Positions 47,967 to 57,167 of a stretch of 64,000 bases of DNA are shown here, in pieces. The notes under the pieces were generated by a model. The model did not search any database and was not told where the DNA came from. It was given only the letters and a program-made list of their open reading frames with translations. Made by a program: the position numbers and the translations under genes. Source of the stretch: Marinobacter mobilis (GTDB lineage Bacteria; Pseudomonadota; Gammaproteobacteria; Pseudomonadales; Oleiphilaceae); NCBI RefSeq assembly GCF_900106945.1, contig NZ_FNNE01000001.1:310001-374000 (forward strand), given 5' to 3'. Position 1 is the first letter of the stretch, and each line of letters begins with the position of its first letter.

Positions 47967-49082
47967 ATGAATACAGATTCAACCAAGCATGCAAAGCAAG
48001 GTTCTGCCGTACGGCGAAAAACAGGGGCCGGAACCCTGGCTGCAGTCCTCACAGGCGCCTTGACCCTGGGCGCGCTTCCGGCTGAGGCGGCCACGACCTG
48101 GAAAATCCAGTCGGTGTGGGATGCCGGTACCGTAGGTTATGACCTGTTTGAAGACTGGTGTAACAGCATCGAGGAGAAATCCAACGGTGAACTGATTTTC
48201 CGCTGTTTCCCGGCGAAGGCGGTGGCTGCCGATAACAACGCCTTGTTTGAGGCGGTCCGTAACGGGGTATTGCAGGGCATGAATCCGTTCACCCTGTACT
48301 GGTCCGGCAAGATTCCGGCCTCCGTTTTCCTGTCGTCCTACCCGGCAGGGCCTGACCAGCCCCATCAGTGGGACACCATGTTCTATGCCATGGGCATGTT
48401 GGAGAAGACCCGCGACATTTACGAGAAATACGGTCTGTTCTACGTAGGACCGATCCAGCACGACGCCAACATTATCCACTCCAAGGAGCCGGTTGAGAGT
48501 CTGGACGATCTGCGTGGCATGAAGATCCGGGTGCCAGGCGGCATGGTGGCAGAGGTGTTCCAGCAGTTTGGCGTGTCTACGGTCAGCCTGCCGGGTTCGG
48601 ACATCTTCCCGGCCCTGGAGAAGGGCACCATCGATGCGGCGGATTACGTCGGGCCGGCGGTGAACTACGAGCTGGGTTTTGCTCAGGTCACCGACTACAT
48701 CCTGTTCGGACCTCCAGGGGTGATGTCGATCTACCAGCCGGTGGATCTGATGGACCTGACGGTCAACCTGCGAGCCTGGAACAGTCTGGCGCCGGAGCTG
48801 CAATCGCTGGTGGAACAGGAAGTGCGGAACTATTCGCAGATGCATTACCTCGCCATTCAGCGGCGTAACGTAGAAGCGATGGAGCAATTTGAGGCGGCCG
48901 GCAGCACCGTGTCCCGGTTGTCCCAGGAAGATCTGGAGCGATTCCGTGAAGCGGCTATTCCGATCTGGTTCAAGTGGGCAAACAAGGATGAGGATGCCCG
49001 GGCCATTTTCGATATCCACCTGCAGTACATGATGAACCCGCTGACGGGTTATATCGATGAAGAAGACATCGAAGGCATGTAA
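47967..49082 (+). CDS. dctP: TRAP transporter substrate-binding protein DctP
   Basis: A 371-residue periplasmic binding protein. A basic N-terminus and a signal of about 42 residues (ending LPAEAA) precede TTWKIQSVWDAGTVGYDLF. The typical TRAP block GMKIRVPGGMVAEVFQQFG contains the arginine that usually binds a carboxylate, and SLPGSDIFPALEKGTIDAAD follows. Relatives bind 2-oxo or 2-hydroxy acids. With glycolate oxidase genes downstream, glycolate or lactate is the likely ligand. GGAGATGGGAAC precedes the ATG. A hairpin follows the stop and may raise its level over the membrane subunits. Confidence 0.9.
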   Translation: MNTDSTKHAKQGSAVRRKTGAGTLAAVLTGALTLGALPAEAATTWKIQSVWDAGTVGYDLFEDWCNSIEEKSNGELIFRCFPAKAVAADNNALFEAVRNGVLQGMNPFTLYWSGKIPASVFLSSYPAGPDQPHQWDTMFYAMGMLEKTRDIYEKYGLFYVGPIQHDANIIHSKEPVESLDDLRGMKIRVPGGMVAEVFQQFGVSTVSLPGSDIFPALEKGTIDAADYVGPAVNYELGFAQVTDYILFGPPGVMSIYQPVDLMDLTVNLRAWNSLAPELQSLVEQEVRNYSQMHYLAIQRRNVEAMEQFEAAGSTVSRLSQEDLERFREAAIPIWFKWANKDEDARAIFDIHLQYMMNPLTGYIDEEDIEGM

Positions 49083-49112
49083 GGCCGTTTGATACTCCAA
49101 CAATAACGAATC

Positions 49113-49133
49113 GGGGAGGGCCCAGTCCTCCCC
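49113..49133 (+). terminator. intercistronic hairpin between dctP and dctQ
   Basis: GGGGAGG and CCTCCCC form a perfect seven-base stem with a seven-base loop, 30 bases after the dctP stop. It has no T-run, so it is more likely an mRNA-stabilising or partial attenuating element than a full terminator. Confidence 0.55.
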
Positions 49134-49158
49134 CAGACTATGGCTGAGGTCGTAACCG

Positions 49159-49863
49159 ATGTCTGATCTCGAAGGTTTTGGTTTTGTCTTGCCGCACTGG
49201 TTTTACTGGGGCTGGCTTGCGGTAATGCCGCTGATTCTGATGGCACTGGATCGCTGGATGGGTAAATCCGGTGATGCCGGGGAAACGGCGGGGCACCCGG
49301 TCATGGGTGAGCTGCAGGCGGAGGAAGATCCGCTGATTGCGCTGCAGTTCGAGGGTAACTGGTTTACCCGGATGATTGACTGGATCAGCGATAAGTCAGG
49401 CCTGTTTGTAGCGTTCTGGACCGTGAATGCGGTCTGTTTCTACTTTTTTGAAGTGGTGATGCGGTACCTGTTCAACATGCCGACCATCTGGGTTCATGAG
49501 GCCAGTTTCCTTTTGCTGGGCATGCAATACCTGCTTGCCGGGGCCTTTGCCCTGTTGCACGGAGCCCATGTCCGGGTCGATGTACTGTACAACCTGTTAC
49601 CGCTGCGGGGCCGGGTGGGGATGGACATCTTCACTTCGATGTTCTTTTTCATTTTCGCTCTGGCGTTGCTGATTACCTCCTGGACCTTTTTCATGAATTC
49701 CTACTCGATGAATGAAACCACCGTCGAAACCTGGGGCATCCAGTACTGGCCCGTGAAAGGCATGATGGTGACCGGGGCGGTGCTCCTGCTGCTTGCCGGG
49801 GTGTCAAAACTGATCAAGGACATCGTACTGTTTGTCCGCCTGGGACAGGAGCCGTCAGCATGA
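49159..49863 (+). CDS. dctQ: TRAP transporter small permease DctQ
   Basis: A 234-residue four-helix membrane protein. An N-terminal extension of about 70 residues with one extra hydrophobic segment (WFYWGWLAVMPLILMALDRW-like, in part) precedes the DctQ core, where FWTVNAVCFYFFEVVMRYLF and the E-A-S-F-L-L-L-G motif appear. The core HGAHVRVDVLYNLLP is highly typical. Its stop overlaps the dctM start (ATGA). Confidence 0.9.
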   Translation: MSDLEGFGFVLPHWFYWGWLAVMPLILMALDRWMGKSGDAGETAGHPVMGELQAEEDPLIALQFEGNWFTRMIDWISDKSGLFVAFWTVNAVCFYFFEVVMRYLFNMPTIWVHEASFLLLGMQYLLAGAFALLHGAHVRVDVLYNLLPLRGRVGMDIFTSMFFFIFALALLITSWTFFMNSYSMNETTVETWGIQYWPVKGMMVTGAVLLLLAGVSKLIKDIVLFVRLGQEPSA

Positions 49864-51398
49864 CTACTCAAGTTGCAAAGGCGCAGGCGACTCCCAGCCT
49901 GACCGGAAAGCTGGGCACCTGGCTCATGATACTGGCCACCGTTGGGCTCGGGTTCATCGTGTTGGTCGAAACCATCAATATCCTGTTTTACGATCCTTTC
50001 TCGGATGAGTACTTCCTGTTCCGCTTGGCCGGAAGCCTGGCCAACGTGCAGATCGGGCCGCTGACCTATCTGATGTTCGGGTCGCTGCTGGTGGCGTTGA
50101 TGATGGGCTTGCCGCTGGCCTTCGTGACCGGCGGGCTGGGGGTTGTGTTCATCTATCTGGTGGGTGACAGCCTGATGCTCAACATCATCCCCAGCCGTAT
50201 TTTCCCGATGATGACCAACTCCGATCTGGCAGCTATTCCGCTGTTTATTTTCATGGCGTCCCTGCTCGAGCGGGCAGGCCTGATCGAGGAAATGTTCAAT
50301 GTGGTCTACAAGTGGATGGGCGGCCTGAATGGCGGTCTGGCCACGGCGACCATTCTGGCGTCAACCATCCTCGCTGCGATGGTCGGCGTTATCGGTGCCG
50401 CGGTGGTGACCATGGGGATCATCGCCTTGCCGGCCATGCTCAAACGGGGGTACGACCACCAGATCGCACTCGGTTCGATTATGGCGGGAGGGACCCTGGG
50501 CATCCTGATACCGCCGTCTATCCTGGCCATTCTTTATGCGGTCGTCGCCCAGCAGTCGGTGGGTGAACTCTATCTGGGTGCGGTTGTGCCCGGCCTGATG
50601 CTGTCGGTGATGTACATCGTTTTTGTCCTGGTCCGTACCTGGATCAATCCTACTCTGGGGCCCGCTGTACCCGCCGAGGAGCGGATTGGCTGGGGCGAAA
50701 AACTGATGCTGCTGAAGGATCTGATTGCGCCGATTATTCTTGTCAGTCTGGTACTGGGACTGCTGTTCGGGGGCATTGCCACTCCGGTTGAAGCCGCCGG
50801 TATCGGCTCATTTGGCGCCATCCTGGTGGCCTGGAAGCACAAGGCATTTTCGGTCGCTACGCTGAAAGAGGCATCGGTCACCACGGCCAAGGCATCCGCC
50901 ATGGTGCTGTGGATCATGTTTGGCGCTTCCGTGTTTGTCGGCTTCTACATCCTGCAGGGCGGCCAGACCTTTATCACCGACGCCATCCTCGGCACCGGGC
51001 TTTCCGCCTACGGCATCCTGTTCCTGCTGATGGTGTTGCTGGTGGTCCTGGGGATGTTCCTGGACTGGGTCGGCATCCTGCTGCTGGCAGTCCCTATCTT
51101 CATTCCTATCGTTGAAGCGCTGACCTTCGACGGTCTGTTTGGATTGCCGGCGGTACCCGGTGAGGATGTCGTGTTGTGGTTCGGGGTGCTTTACCTCGTC
51201 AACATGCAGATGTCGTTCCTCAGCCCTCCGTTTGGCTATGCGTTGTTCTATATCCGAGGCGTCTGCCCGCCGGAAATTTCCATGGCTACGATCTTCCGGT
51301 CGGCTCTGGTGTTCCTGGCACTGCAGGCCCTTGGTCTGATGCTTTGTATTCTGTTCCCGGCGTTGGTGACCTGGCTGCCGAGCATGGTATACGGCTAA
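49860..51398 (+). CDS. dctM: TRAP transporter large permease DctM
   Basis: A 512-residue sodium-coupled membrane subunit with 12 or more helices. Typical blocks are AAIPLFIFMASLLERAGL, the GGTLGILIPPSILAILYA loop that forms part of the transport core, and a matching second half (FGASVFVGFYILQGG). The length is at the upper end for DctM, with a hydrophobic N-terminal addition common to the large-substrate subgroup. It is followed 19 bases later by glcG. Confidence 0.93.
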   Translation: MTTQVAKAQATPSLTGKLGTWLMILATVGLGFIVLVETINILFYDPFSDEYFLFRLAGSLANVQIGPLTYLMFGSLLVALMMGLPLAFVTGGLGVVFIYLVGDSLMLNIIPSRIFPMMTNSDLAAIPLFIFMASLLERAGLIEEMFNVVYKWMGGLNGGLATATILASTILAAMVGVIGAAVVTMGIIALPAMLKRGYDHQIALGSIMAGGTLGILIPPSILAILYAVVAQQSVGELYLGAVVPGLMLSVMYIVFVLVRTWINPTLGPAVPAEERIGWGEKLMLLKDLIAPIILVSLVLGLLFGGIATPVEAAGIGSFGAILVAWKHKAFSVATLKEASVTTAKASAMVLWIMFGASVFVGFYILQGGQTFITDAILGTGLSAYGILFLLMVLLVVLGMFLDWVGILLLAVPIFIPIVEALTFDGLFGLPAVPGEDVVLWFGVLYLVNMQMSFLSPPFGYALFYIRGVCPPEISMATIFRSALVFLALQALGLMLCILFPALVTWLPSMVYG

Positions 51399-51417
51399 TT
51401 AATGAGAGGAGTGTTTG

Positions 51418-51843
51418 ATGTTAACCGTGAATCGACTGGACTTGGCTGATGCCCAGGTGCTGATTGCTGGCGCTGCGGCCAGGGCCGGAGAAATCGGTAT
51501 ACCCATGTGTATTGCCATAACGGATGAATCTGGCAACCTGCTCGCCTTTGAGCGGATGGACGGTGGCAAGGTCACCAGCATTACGGTGGCCCAGGACAAG
51601 GCCTTTACCGCGGCGGCGGCCCGTAAGGCGACCCACGAATACAACCAGGCCTGCGTACCGGGTAACCTGGTGTTTGGTATCCACACCGAGGTGGGAGGCC
51701 GGCTATCGGTGGTGGGCGGTGGCCTGCCGGTGATGGTCGATGGCGAAGTGGTGGGGGGGATCGGACTCAGCTCCGGTACCCCACAGCAGGACATGGACTG
51801 TGCCCAGGCTGGCATCGACCACTTTCTGTCCCAGCGCAGCTGA
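51418..51843 (+). CDS. glcG: GlcG/HbpS-family protein
   Basis: A 141-residue protein of the GlcG/HbpS fold (PF03928). ATG at 51418 has AGAGGAG ten bases upstream. Typical blocks are ITDESGNLLAFERMDG, AQDKAFTAAAARK and the glycine-rich VVGGGLPVMVDGEVVGGIGLSSG. HbpS-like members bind haem or cobalamin; GlcG's role in glycolate use is unproven. It is translated between dctM and glcD, so it is part of the operon. Confidence 0.9.
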   Translation: MLTVNRLDLADAQVLIAGAAARAGEIGIPMCIAITDESGNLLAFERMDGGKVTSITVAQDKAFTAAAARKATHEYNQACVPGNLVFGIHTEVGGRLSVVGGGLPVMVDGEVVGGIGLSSGTPQQDMDCAQAGIDHFLSQRS

Positions 51844-51882
51844 GTCCGTTTTTGTGAACCGTATTCTGTCGAGTTAGATCCT

Positions 51883-53358
51883 ATGACTGAAAAACCAACC
51901 ATAACCAAAGCCGAGCTGGCAGAGCATTTTCGTGGCTTCATTGATCCCGAGTACGTCATCACTGACGACGAGACCATGAAGCCCTACGAGTGCGATGGCA
52001 TGTCCATGTACTGCGAAATGCCTCTGCTGGTGGTGCTGCCGGAAACCGTGGCGCAGGTGCAGGAGGTGATGCGCCTCTGTTCCCGCCACAAGGTGCCGGT
52101 GGTTGCCCGTGGCGCCGGTACCGGGCTCTGTGCCGGTGCGATGCCCCATGCCGAGGGCATCGTGCTGTCGCTGGCCAAGTTCAACCGCATTCTGTCCATT
52201 GATCCGTTGGCCCGCTCTGCGAGGTTGCAGCCCGGTGTCCGTAACCTGGCGATCAGTGAGGCCGCCGCCGAATTCGGTCTCTATTATGGCCCCGATCCCT
52301 CGTCACAGATTGCCTGCACCATCGGCGGTAATGTTGCCGAAAATTCCGGTGGCGTGCACTGCCTGAAATACGGCCTCACCGTTCATAACCTGCTGAGCGT
52401 CGAACTGGTGACCGTTGATGGCGAGCTGGTCACCATCGGCAGCGATGGTCTGGACTGCTGTGGTATGGATCTGATGGCTCTGATGACGGGCTCGGAGGGG
52501 CTGCTGGGGGTGGTCACAGAGGTCCAGGTCAAACTGCTTCCGAAACCGGAGATCGCCCAGGTGGTGATGGCCGGATTCGACAGCATACAGAAGGCCGGTG
52601 ATGCGGTAGGGGGCATTATTGCTCACGGCATCATTCCCGGCGGACTCGAAATGATGGACGGTCACGCTATTGTGGCGGCGGACGATTTTGCTCAGGCAGG
52701 TTACCCGCGAGACGCCAAGGCCCTGTTGCTGTGTGAGGTTGACGGCACCGAAGAGGAAGTGCACGAACATATCGAGCAGGCCGAGACGCTGTTCCGCAAA
52801 CTCGGAGCGACGTCGGTACGGACCTCAAGGGATGAAGACGAACGGGCCCTGCTGTGGAAAGGTCGCAAGTCGGCGTTCCCGGCAGTCGGGCGGATCTCAC
52901 CTGATTATTACTGCATGGATGGAACCATTCCCCGCGGGCAGCTGGCCCATGTGCTCACCGAGATGGAAAAAATGTCGGAGGAATTTGGCCTGCGGGTGGC
53001 GAATGTCTTCCATGCCGGTGATGGCAACCTGCACCCACTGATTCTGTTCGATGCCAACGTGCCGGGCGAGTTCGAGCGTACCGAGGCCTTTGGTAGTCGT
53101 ATTCTGGAGCTGTGCGTGAAAGTCGGTGGCTGTATCACCGGTGAGCACGGGGTTGGGGTCGAGAAAATCCGCCAGATGGCGATCCAGTTCAACGATGACG
53201 AACTGGCCCAGTTCCGCGAGCTGAAGGCGGCCTTTGATGCCGACGGCATTCTCAATCCGGGTAAGGGCGTGCCCACCCTGCGCTTCTGTCAGGAATACCG
53301 CTCTCTCGAACATAAACAGCATTCAACCAACCGCGATACGGATGCCTCCCATGGCTGA
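51883..53358 (+). CDS. glcD: glycolate oxidase FAD subunit GlcD
   Basis: A 491-residue FAD-binding oxidoreductase that oxidises glycolate to glyoxylate together with GlcE and GlcF, passing electrons to the membrane. The FAD domain shows ARGAGTGLCAGAMP and GGNVAENSGGVHCLKYG; the C-terminal substrate domain has FHAGDGNLHPLILFD and TGEHGVGVEK. D-lactate is an alternative substrate for this family. Its end overlaps the glcE start by eight bases. Confidence 0.94.
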   Translation: MTEKPTITKAELAEHFRGFIDPEYVITDDETMKPYECDGMSMYCEMPLLVVLPETVAQVQEVMRLCSRHKVPVVARGAGTGLCAGAMPHAEGIVLSLAKFNRILSIDPLARSARLQPGVRNLAISEAAAEFGLYYGPDPSSQIACTIGGNVAENSGGVHCLKYGLTVHNLLSVELVTVDGELVTIGSDGLDCCGMDLMALMTGSEGLLGVVTEVQVKLLPKPEIAQVVMAGFDSIQKAGDAVGGIIAHGIIPGGLEMMDGHAIVAADDFAQAGYPRDAKALLLCEVDGTEEEVHEHIEQAETLFRKLGATSVRTSRDEDERALLWKGRKSAFPAVGRISPDYYCMDGTIPRGQLAHVLTEMEKMSEEFGLRVANVFHAGDGNLHPLILFDANVPGEFERTEAFGSRILELCVKVGGCITGEHGVGVEKIRQMAIQFNDDELAQFRELKAAFDADGILNPGKGVPTLRFCQEYRSLEHKQHSTNRDTDASHG

Positions 53359-54415
53359 TATTTCCAAACAACTTCAGGACCAGATCCTGGCAGCCCGGGA
53401 CAAGGGCAGCAAACTGAATATTGTCGGTGGTGGCAGCAAGGCCTTCATGGGCCGCACACCGGACCCGGATGCTTCCGAGCTGAACCTCAGTGGCCACACC
53501 GGTATTGTGGATTACCACCCGGTCGAGCTGGTGCTGACGGTGCGCGCCGGCACGCCGCTGAATGACATTGAAGCCACGCTGGCGGAGCAGGGCCAGACTC
53601 TGCATTTTGAACCGCCACGGTTTGGTGATACCGACACCATCGGTGGCACCCTGGCTTGTAACCTGTCTGGCCCGGCGCGTCCCTGGTCGGGCTCGGTGCG
53701 GGATCAGGTGCTGGGTGTGAGACTGATCAACGGTAAGGGTGAGCATCTGAAGTTCGGTGGTCAGGTGATGAAAAACGTCGCCGGTTACGATGTGTCCAGG
53801 CTCCAGGCTGGCGCCTTCGGTACCCTTGGGGTGATGACCGAAATCAGCCTGAAAGTGATGCCGAAACCTGCGGCCAGTATGACGCTGGTGCGGGAAATGG
53901 CGGTGGATGACGTGGTTGACTACATGAATGTCCGGTCTGCAGAGCCCAAGCCACTTTCTGCCGCCTGCTGGCTTGATGGCAAAGTTTATCTTCGCCTGTC
54001 CGGTGCGCAGTCGGCCGTTGAAGCTACTGCGGCTAGGTGGGGTGGCGAGCCGCTTGATGAGGCGGACGCCTTCTGGCAGAAGCTGCGTGATCAGCAGCAT
54101 GACTTCTTTGGCGGAGATCAGCCGTTGTGGCGCTTCTCGGTCCGCTCTACCGCCGCTCAGCCGAAACTTGAGGGCCAGTGGCTGATTGATTGGGCGGGTG
54201 CCCAGCGCTGGTTCCTGGGCGATGCCGACAAAGCCCAAATGGAACAGTTGGCCCGGGACGCCGGCGGACAGGTCAGCCTGTTCCGGGGCGGCGACCGCAA
54301 TGCCGAGGTGATGCACCACCAGCCAGAGGTTCTGTGTGGCGTGCAGAAACGCCTGAAGAATGCCTTTGATCCGGATGCGATTTTCAATCCGGGACGCCTG
54401 TATAGCTGGCTGTAA
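53351..54415 (+). CDS. glcE: glycolate oxidase subunit GlcE
   Basis: A 354-residue second FAD-domain subunit. It starts MADISKQLQDQILAARD at 53351, eight bases inside the end of glcD; ATGs further upstream lie deeper in glcD. The short FAD block KLNIVGGGSKAFMG and GGTLACNLSGPARPW match GlcE, which lacks the full substrate domain of GlcD. The C-terminus NPGRLYSWL is typical. Translation is probably coupled to glcD, as no strong ribosome site precedes it. Confidence 0.92.
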   Translation: MADISKQLQDQILAARDKGSKLNIVGGGSKAFMGRTPDPDASELNLSGHTGIVDYHPVELVLTVRAGTPLNDIEATLAEQGQTLHFEPPRFGDTDTIGGTLACNLSGPARPWSGSVRDQVLGVRLINGKGEHLKFGGQVMKNVAGYDVSRLQAGAFGTLGVMTEISLKVMPKPAASMTLVREMAVDDVVDYMNVRSAEPKPLSAACWLDGKVYLRLSGAQSAVEATAARWGGEPLDEADAFWQKLRDQQHDFFGGDQPLWRFSVRSTAAQPKLEGQWLIDWAGAQRWFLGDADKAQMEQLARDAGGQVSLFRGGDRNAEVMHHQPEVLCGVQKRLKNAFDPDAIFNPGRLYSWL

Positions 54416-54442
54416 CAGTCGAATTTTGCCAATAGGGTTAGC

Positions 54443-55651
54443 ATGAAAACCAACCTAGTTTCCCAGTTCGCCAACACGGCCGAGGGTCAGGAAGCGGAGT
54501 CTATCCTGCGGGCGTGTGTTCATTGTGGCTTTTGTACCGCCACATGCCCCACCTATCAGGAACTCAATGATGAGCGTGATGGCCCGCGTGGTCGCATCTA
54601 CCTGATGAAGCAGTTTCTTGAAGGCGGGGAGGTCACCGAGAAAACCCGCCAGCATCTGGACCGCTGCCTGACGTGCCGCAGCTGCGAGACCACCTGCCCG
54701 TCAGGCGTTCAGTACGGACGGCTGGTGGATATCAGCCGCGGCCTGATGGAGCAGGAAATGCCGCGTCCGGCCAAAGAGCGTTACCTGCGTATGGCGCTGG
54801 CCAAAGTGCTGCCCAACCGCAGTCTGTTCGGTTTCCTGTTGCGTCTTGGTCAGCTGTTCCAGCCGCTGTTACCGAAGCCCTTGAAAGCCAAGGTGCCACC
54901 GCGGCAACACCCCAACCCCTGGCCGGCGGCCAGTCATCAACGCGTGGTGCTGGCATTGGCGGGCTGTGTGCAGCCGTCGGCCACACCCAATACCAATGCC
55001 TCGGCGGCACGAGTGCTGGATCGCCTGGGAATTACCATGGTCGAGGCACCGGAAGCGGGTTGCTGTGGAGCGGTCAATTACCATCTGGCCAATCACGACG
55101 ATGGCCTGGATGCCATGCGTCGTAACATCGATGCCTGGTGGCCTGCAGTGGAAGCGGGTGCGGAAGCCATCATTATGACCGCCTCAGGGTGCGGTGCCAT
55201 GGTGCAGGACTACGGTCATCTGCTGAAGGACGATCCGGTTTACGCGGTGCGGGCCCAGCGGGTCAGTGAACTGACGGTGGACCTGGGCGCCTTCCTGTTG
55301 AAACAGGACCTGGAACCCCTCAAAGTGAGCCGGCAGGCGGGTAAGGTGGCATTCCACTGCCCCTGTACCCTGCAGCACGCCATGAAGCAGAGCGGCACCG
55401 TGGAGCAGGTGCTGCGCAAGGCGGGGGTTGAGCTGGCCGAAACCAAAGACAAGCACCTGTGCTGTGGTTCTGCCGGAACCTACTCCATCACCCAGCCGGA
55501 GCTGAGCCAGCGTCTGCTGGATAACAAGATAAAGGCCCTGACCATTGATAACCCAGCTATGATCGCCACCGCCAACATTGGCTGCCAGATGCACATCGGC
55601 AGCAAGTCGCCGGTACCGGTCAGTCACTGGATTGAGCTGCTGGATCGTTGA
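54443..55651 (+). CDS. glcF: glycolate oxidase iron-sulfur subunit GlcF
   Basis: A 402-residue protein carrying two 4Fe-4S clusters (CVHCGFCTATCP and CLTCRSCETTCP) in the first 90 residues and two CCG-type domains further on (GCCGAVNYH and CCGSAGTYS), which bind cofactors or non-cubane clusters in heterodisulfide-reductase-like proteins. It accepts electrons from GlcDE and likely passes them to quinone. It is the last gene of dctPQM-glcGDEF; no malate synthase (glcB) follows and no strong terminator is visible. Confidence 0.94.
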   Translation: MKTNLVSQFANTAEGQEAESILRACVHCGFCTATCPTYQELNDERDGPRGRIYLMKQFLEGGEVTEKTRQHLDRCLTCRSCETTCPSGVQYGRLVDISRGLMEQEMPRPAKERYLRMALAKVLPNRSLFGFLLRLGQLFQPLLPKPLKAKVPPRQHPNPWPAASHQRVVLALAGCVQPSATPNTNASAARVLDRLGITMVEAPEAGCCGAVNYHLANHDDGLDAMRRNIDAWWPAVEAGAEAIIMTASGCGAMVQDYGHLLKDDPVYAVRAQRVSELTVDLGAFLLKQDLEPLKVSRQAGKVAFHCPCTLQHAMKQSGTVEQVLRKAGVELAETKDKHLCCGSAGTYSITQPELSQRLLDNKIKALTIDNPAMIATANIGCQMHIGSKSPVPVSHWIELLDR

Positions 55652-55698
55652 TTTCAGTACTCAAGTAGTATTGGGGGTGTTCCCGTCTGGCTCCTAGA

Positions 55699-55714
55699 CT
55701 GAAAGTAATTTCAG
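55699..55714. promoter_or_regulatory. inverted repeat before the secreted hypothetical gene
   Basis: CTGAAAGTAATTTCAG has six-base arms and a four-base centre. It ends 20 bases before the ATG of the next gene, where an operator over a promoter would be expected. Its binding factor is unknown. Confidence 0.35.
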
Positions 55715-55733
55715 GATCAGCGGGGGCAACACG

Positions 55734-56306
55734 ATGGCAAATCGGGCAATCAGGACCCTGGTCGGGGTGGGCGTAATCGCTGGCCTCGGCGGGCTCGCCC
55801 CGGCGATGGCCGCAGAACTGCCGCAGGGTGAACGGACAATCTATCTTCTGGAGACGTCCGGTGAGCCCCATGAGGTGGGGACCGTCGAGTTCAGCACGGG
55901 CGGTAATGGGGGCATGACTTACACCCTTGATATGGATCTGTCGGTGTTCAAGGACTTCTTCCTGTCCATGAAAGAAATGAAATGCCTGGAAGGACCGGAT
56001 GTCTGGTGCTTTATCCCCTATCCCTACAATAACCCTCATTCCGTGACGGCTGATGACCTGCGCTGGCTTGAACACGACCTGTTGTTCATGTTCAAGGAAC
56101 CGCAGACCTTTGGCGCCAACTTGTGGAACGGCATCTACTACGCCATGGAAGTGGATGGTGATGTTATCCGCGGGCAGGCGAGGGCGGTCGACCTGAATAT
56201 GCTGGCATCGCCACCGGATGATCAGACCGTGCCACCCTACGGTGAGTACGACATCAGCGAGTTTGATGCCGACAAGCGCTGGCTTCCAATGCTGGAAATT
56301 CGCTGA
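55734..56306 (+). CDS. exported hypothetical protein
   Basis: A 190-residue protein with a signal peptide (MANRAIRTLVGVGVIAGLGG…MAAE). The mature part is acidic and aromatic, with two cysteines 10 residues apart (KCLEGPDVWCF) that could form a disulfide, and the phrase YPYNNPHSVTADDLRWLEHD. It gives the impression of a compact periplasmic beta-rich protein. I do not recognise the family. It is preceded by a GGGGG-rich ribosome site and a short inverted repeat, and the next gene converges, so it is monocistronic. Confidence 0.75.
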   Translation: MANRAIRTLVGVGVIAGLGGLAPAMAAELPQGERTIYLLETSGEPHEVGTVEFSTGGNGGMTYTLDMDLSVFKDFFLSMKEMKCLEGPDVWCFIPYPYNNPHSVTADDLRWLEHDLLFMFKEPQTFGANLWNGIYYAMEVDGDVIRGQARAVDLNMLASPPDDQTVPPYGEYDISEFDADKRWLPMLEIR

Positions 56307-56402
56307 CCGAAGGCCCGGCCGGTGTCGTCATGCCGCCAGGCGGCTCAGTATCCGAATAGCTGCGAAGTTCCAGGGCCAGGTCCATCGGTGTTATGAGCTT
56401 GG

Positions 56403-57167
56403 TCACCGGCTCGGTTGGCCGGATGGCTTGGGCAGGCTGGAAACATAGTCCGCTACGATGCCATCGATGTCGATTCGCTCCAGCCCCTCCTTGAAAATGG
56501 CCAGCCAGGCCCGTCCCTTCGAGGTATTTGTGAAGGCCACGTGGAGGGTCTGGGTGCCCAGAGGTTTGGCGTTCCACTGCAGTTGGTCGCTGACCGCCAT
56601 CACCATAGGATCGTTGGCTCTCAGGTAATCCAGCACATAAGGATCGATCACCACCAGGTCGACCCTTCCCGCCGCTAGCTTCAGCAGATTTTGGCTGTCG
56701 GTGATGGCCAGCGATACCGAGATGTCGCCCGTTCTGATTCTGGCATCGAGCTCCGGGGTATTGGTGTAATCCTGGACGACGCCGATCGTCAGATGGGACA
56801 GGTCGTCAAGAGATTCCCAGTGGACGGGGTTGTTTCTACGTTCGGCAAAACCCACCGTGCTCGAGCCGATGGCAGGTGATAGCAGAAACTGATCCGATTC
56901 CAGATCGTACTCCGGCAGGTAGCCAACAAACACGTCGCTTGTCCGGGCTGTGATGATGGTGCGGGACCAGGGGAAAAAGGTCACGTCCAAGGCATGCCCC
57001 ATGGACTGGAACGCTGCCCGGGCCACGGCTATTGAGGACCCCTGGCCGGCGAGCGTGGCACCGGAATAGGGCGGCCACTCAAGAGATGTAAGCCTCACGG
57101 TGTCGGCATGGCTGGTGGCGCTGCAGAGCACGGTCAGGACAAGTAAAGCGGGCAACAACATTCGCAT
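56403..57167 (-). CDS. periplasmic SBP_bac_3-like solute-binding protein
   Basis: A 254-residue protein with a signal peptide (MRMLLPALLVLTVLCSATSHA) and a type II binding-protein fold: RLTSLEWPPYSG opens the mature chain, FPWSRTIITARTSDVFVGYLP is the first ligand-contact region, and GRVDLVVIDPYVLDYL lies in the second lobe. There are no ABC genes beside it. Orphan members of this type often act as sensors or have unknown ligands, so I do not assign one. It overlaps no neighbours and converges on the secreted hypothetical gene. Confidence 0.82.
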   Translation of the reverse strand: MRMLLPALLVLTVLCSATSHADTVRLTSLEWPPYSGATLAGQGSSIAVARAAFQSMGHALDVTFFPWSRTIITARTSDVFVGYLPEYDLESDQFLLSPAIGSSTVGFAERRNNPVHWESLDDLSHLTIGVVQDYTNTPELDARIRTGDISVSLAITDSQNLLKLAAGRVDLVVIDPYVLDYLRANDPMVMAVSDQLQWNAKPLGTQTLHVAFTNTSKGRAWLAIFKEGLERIDIDGIVADYVSSLPKPSGQPSR

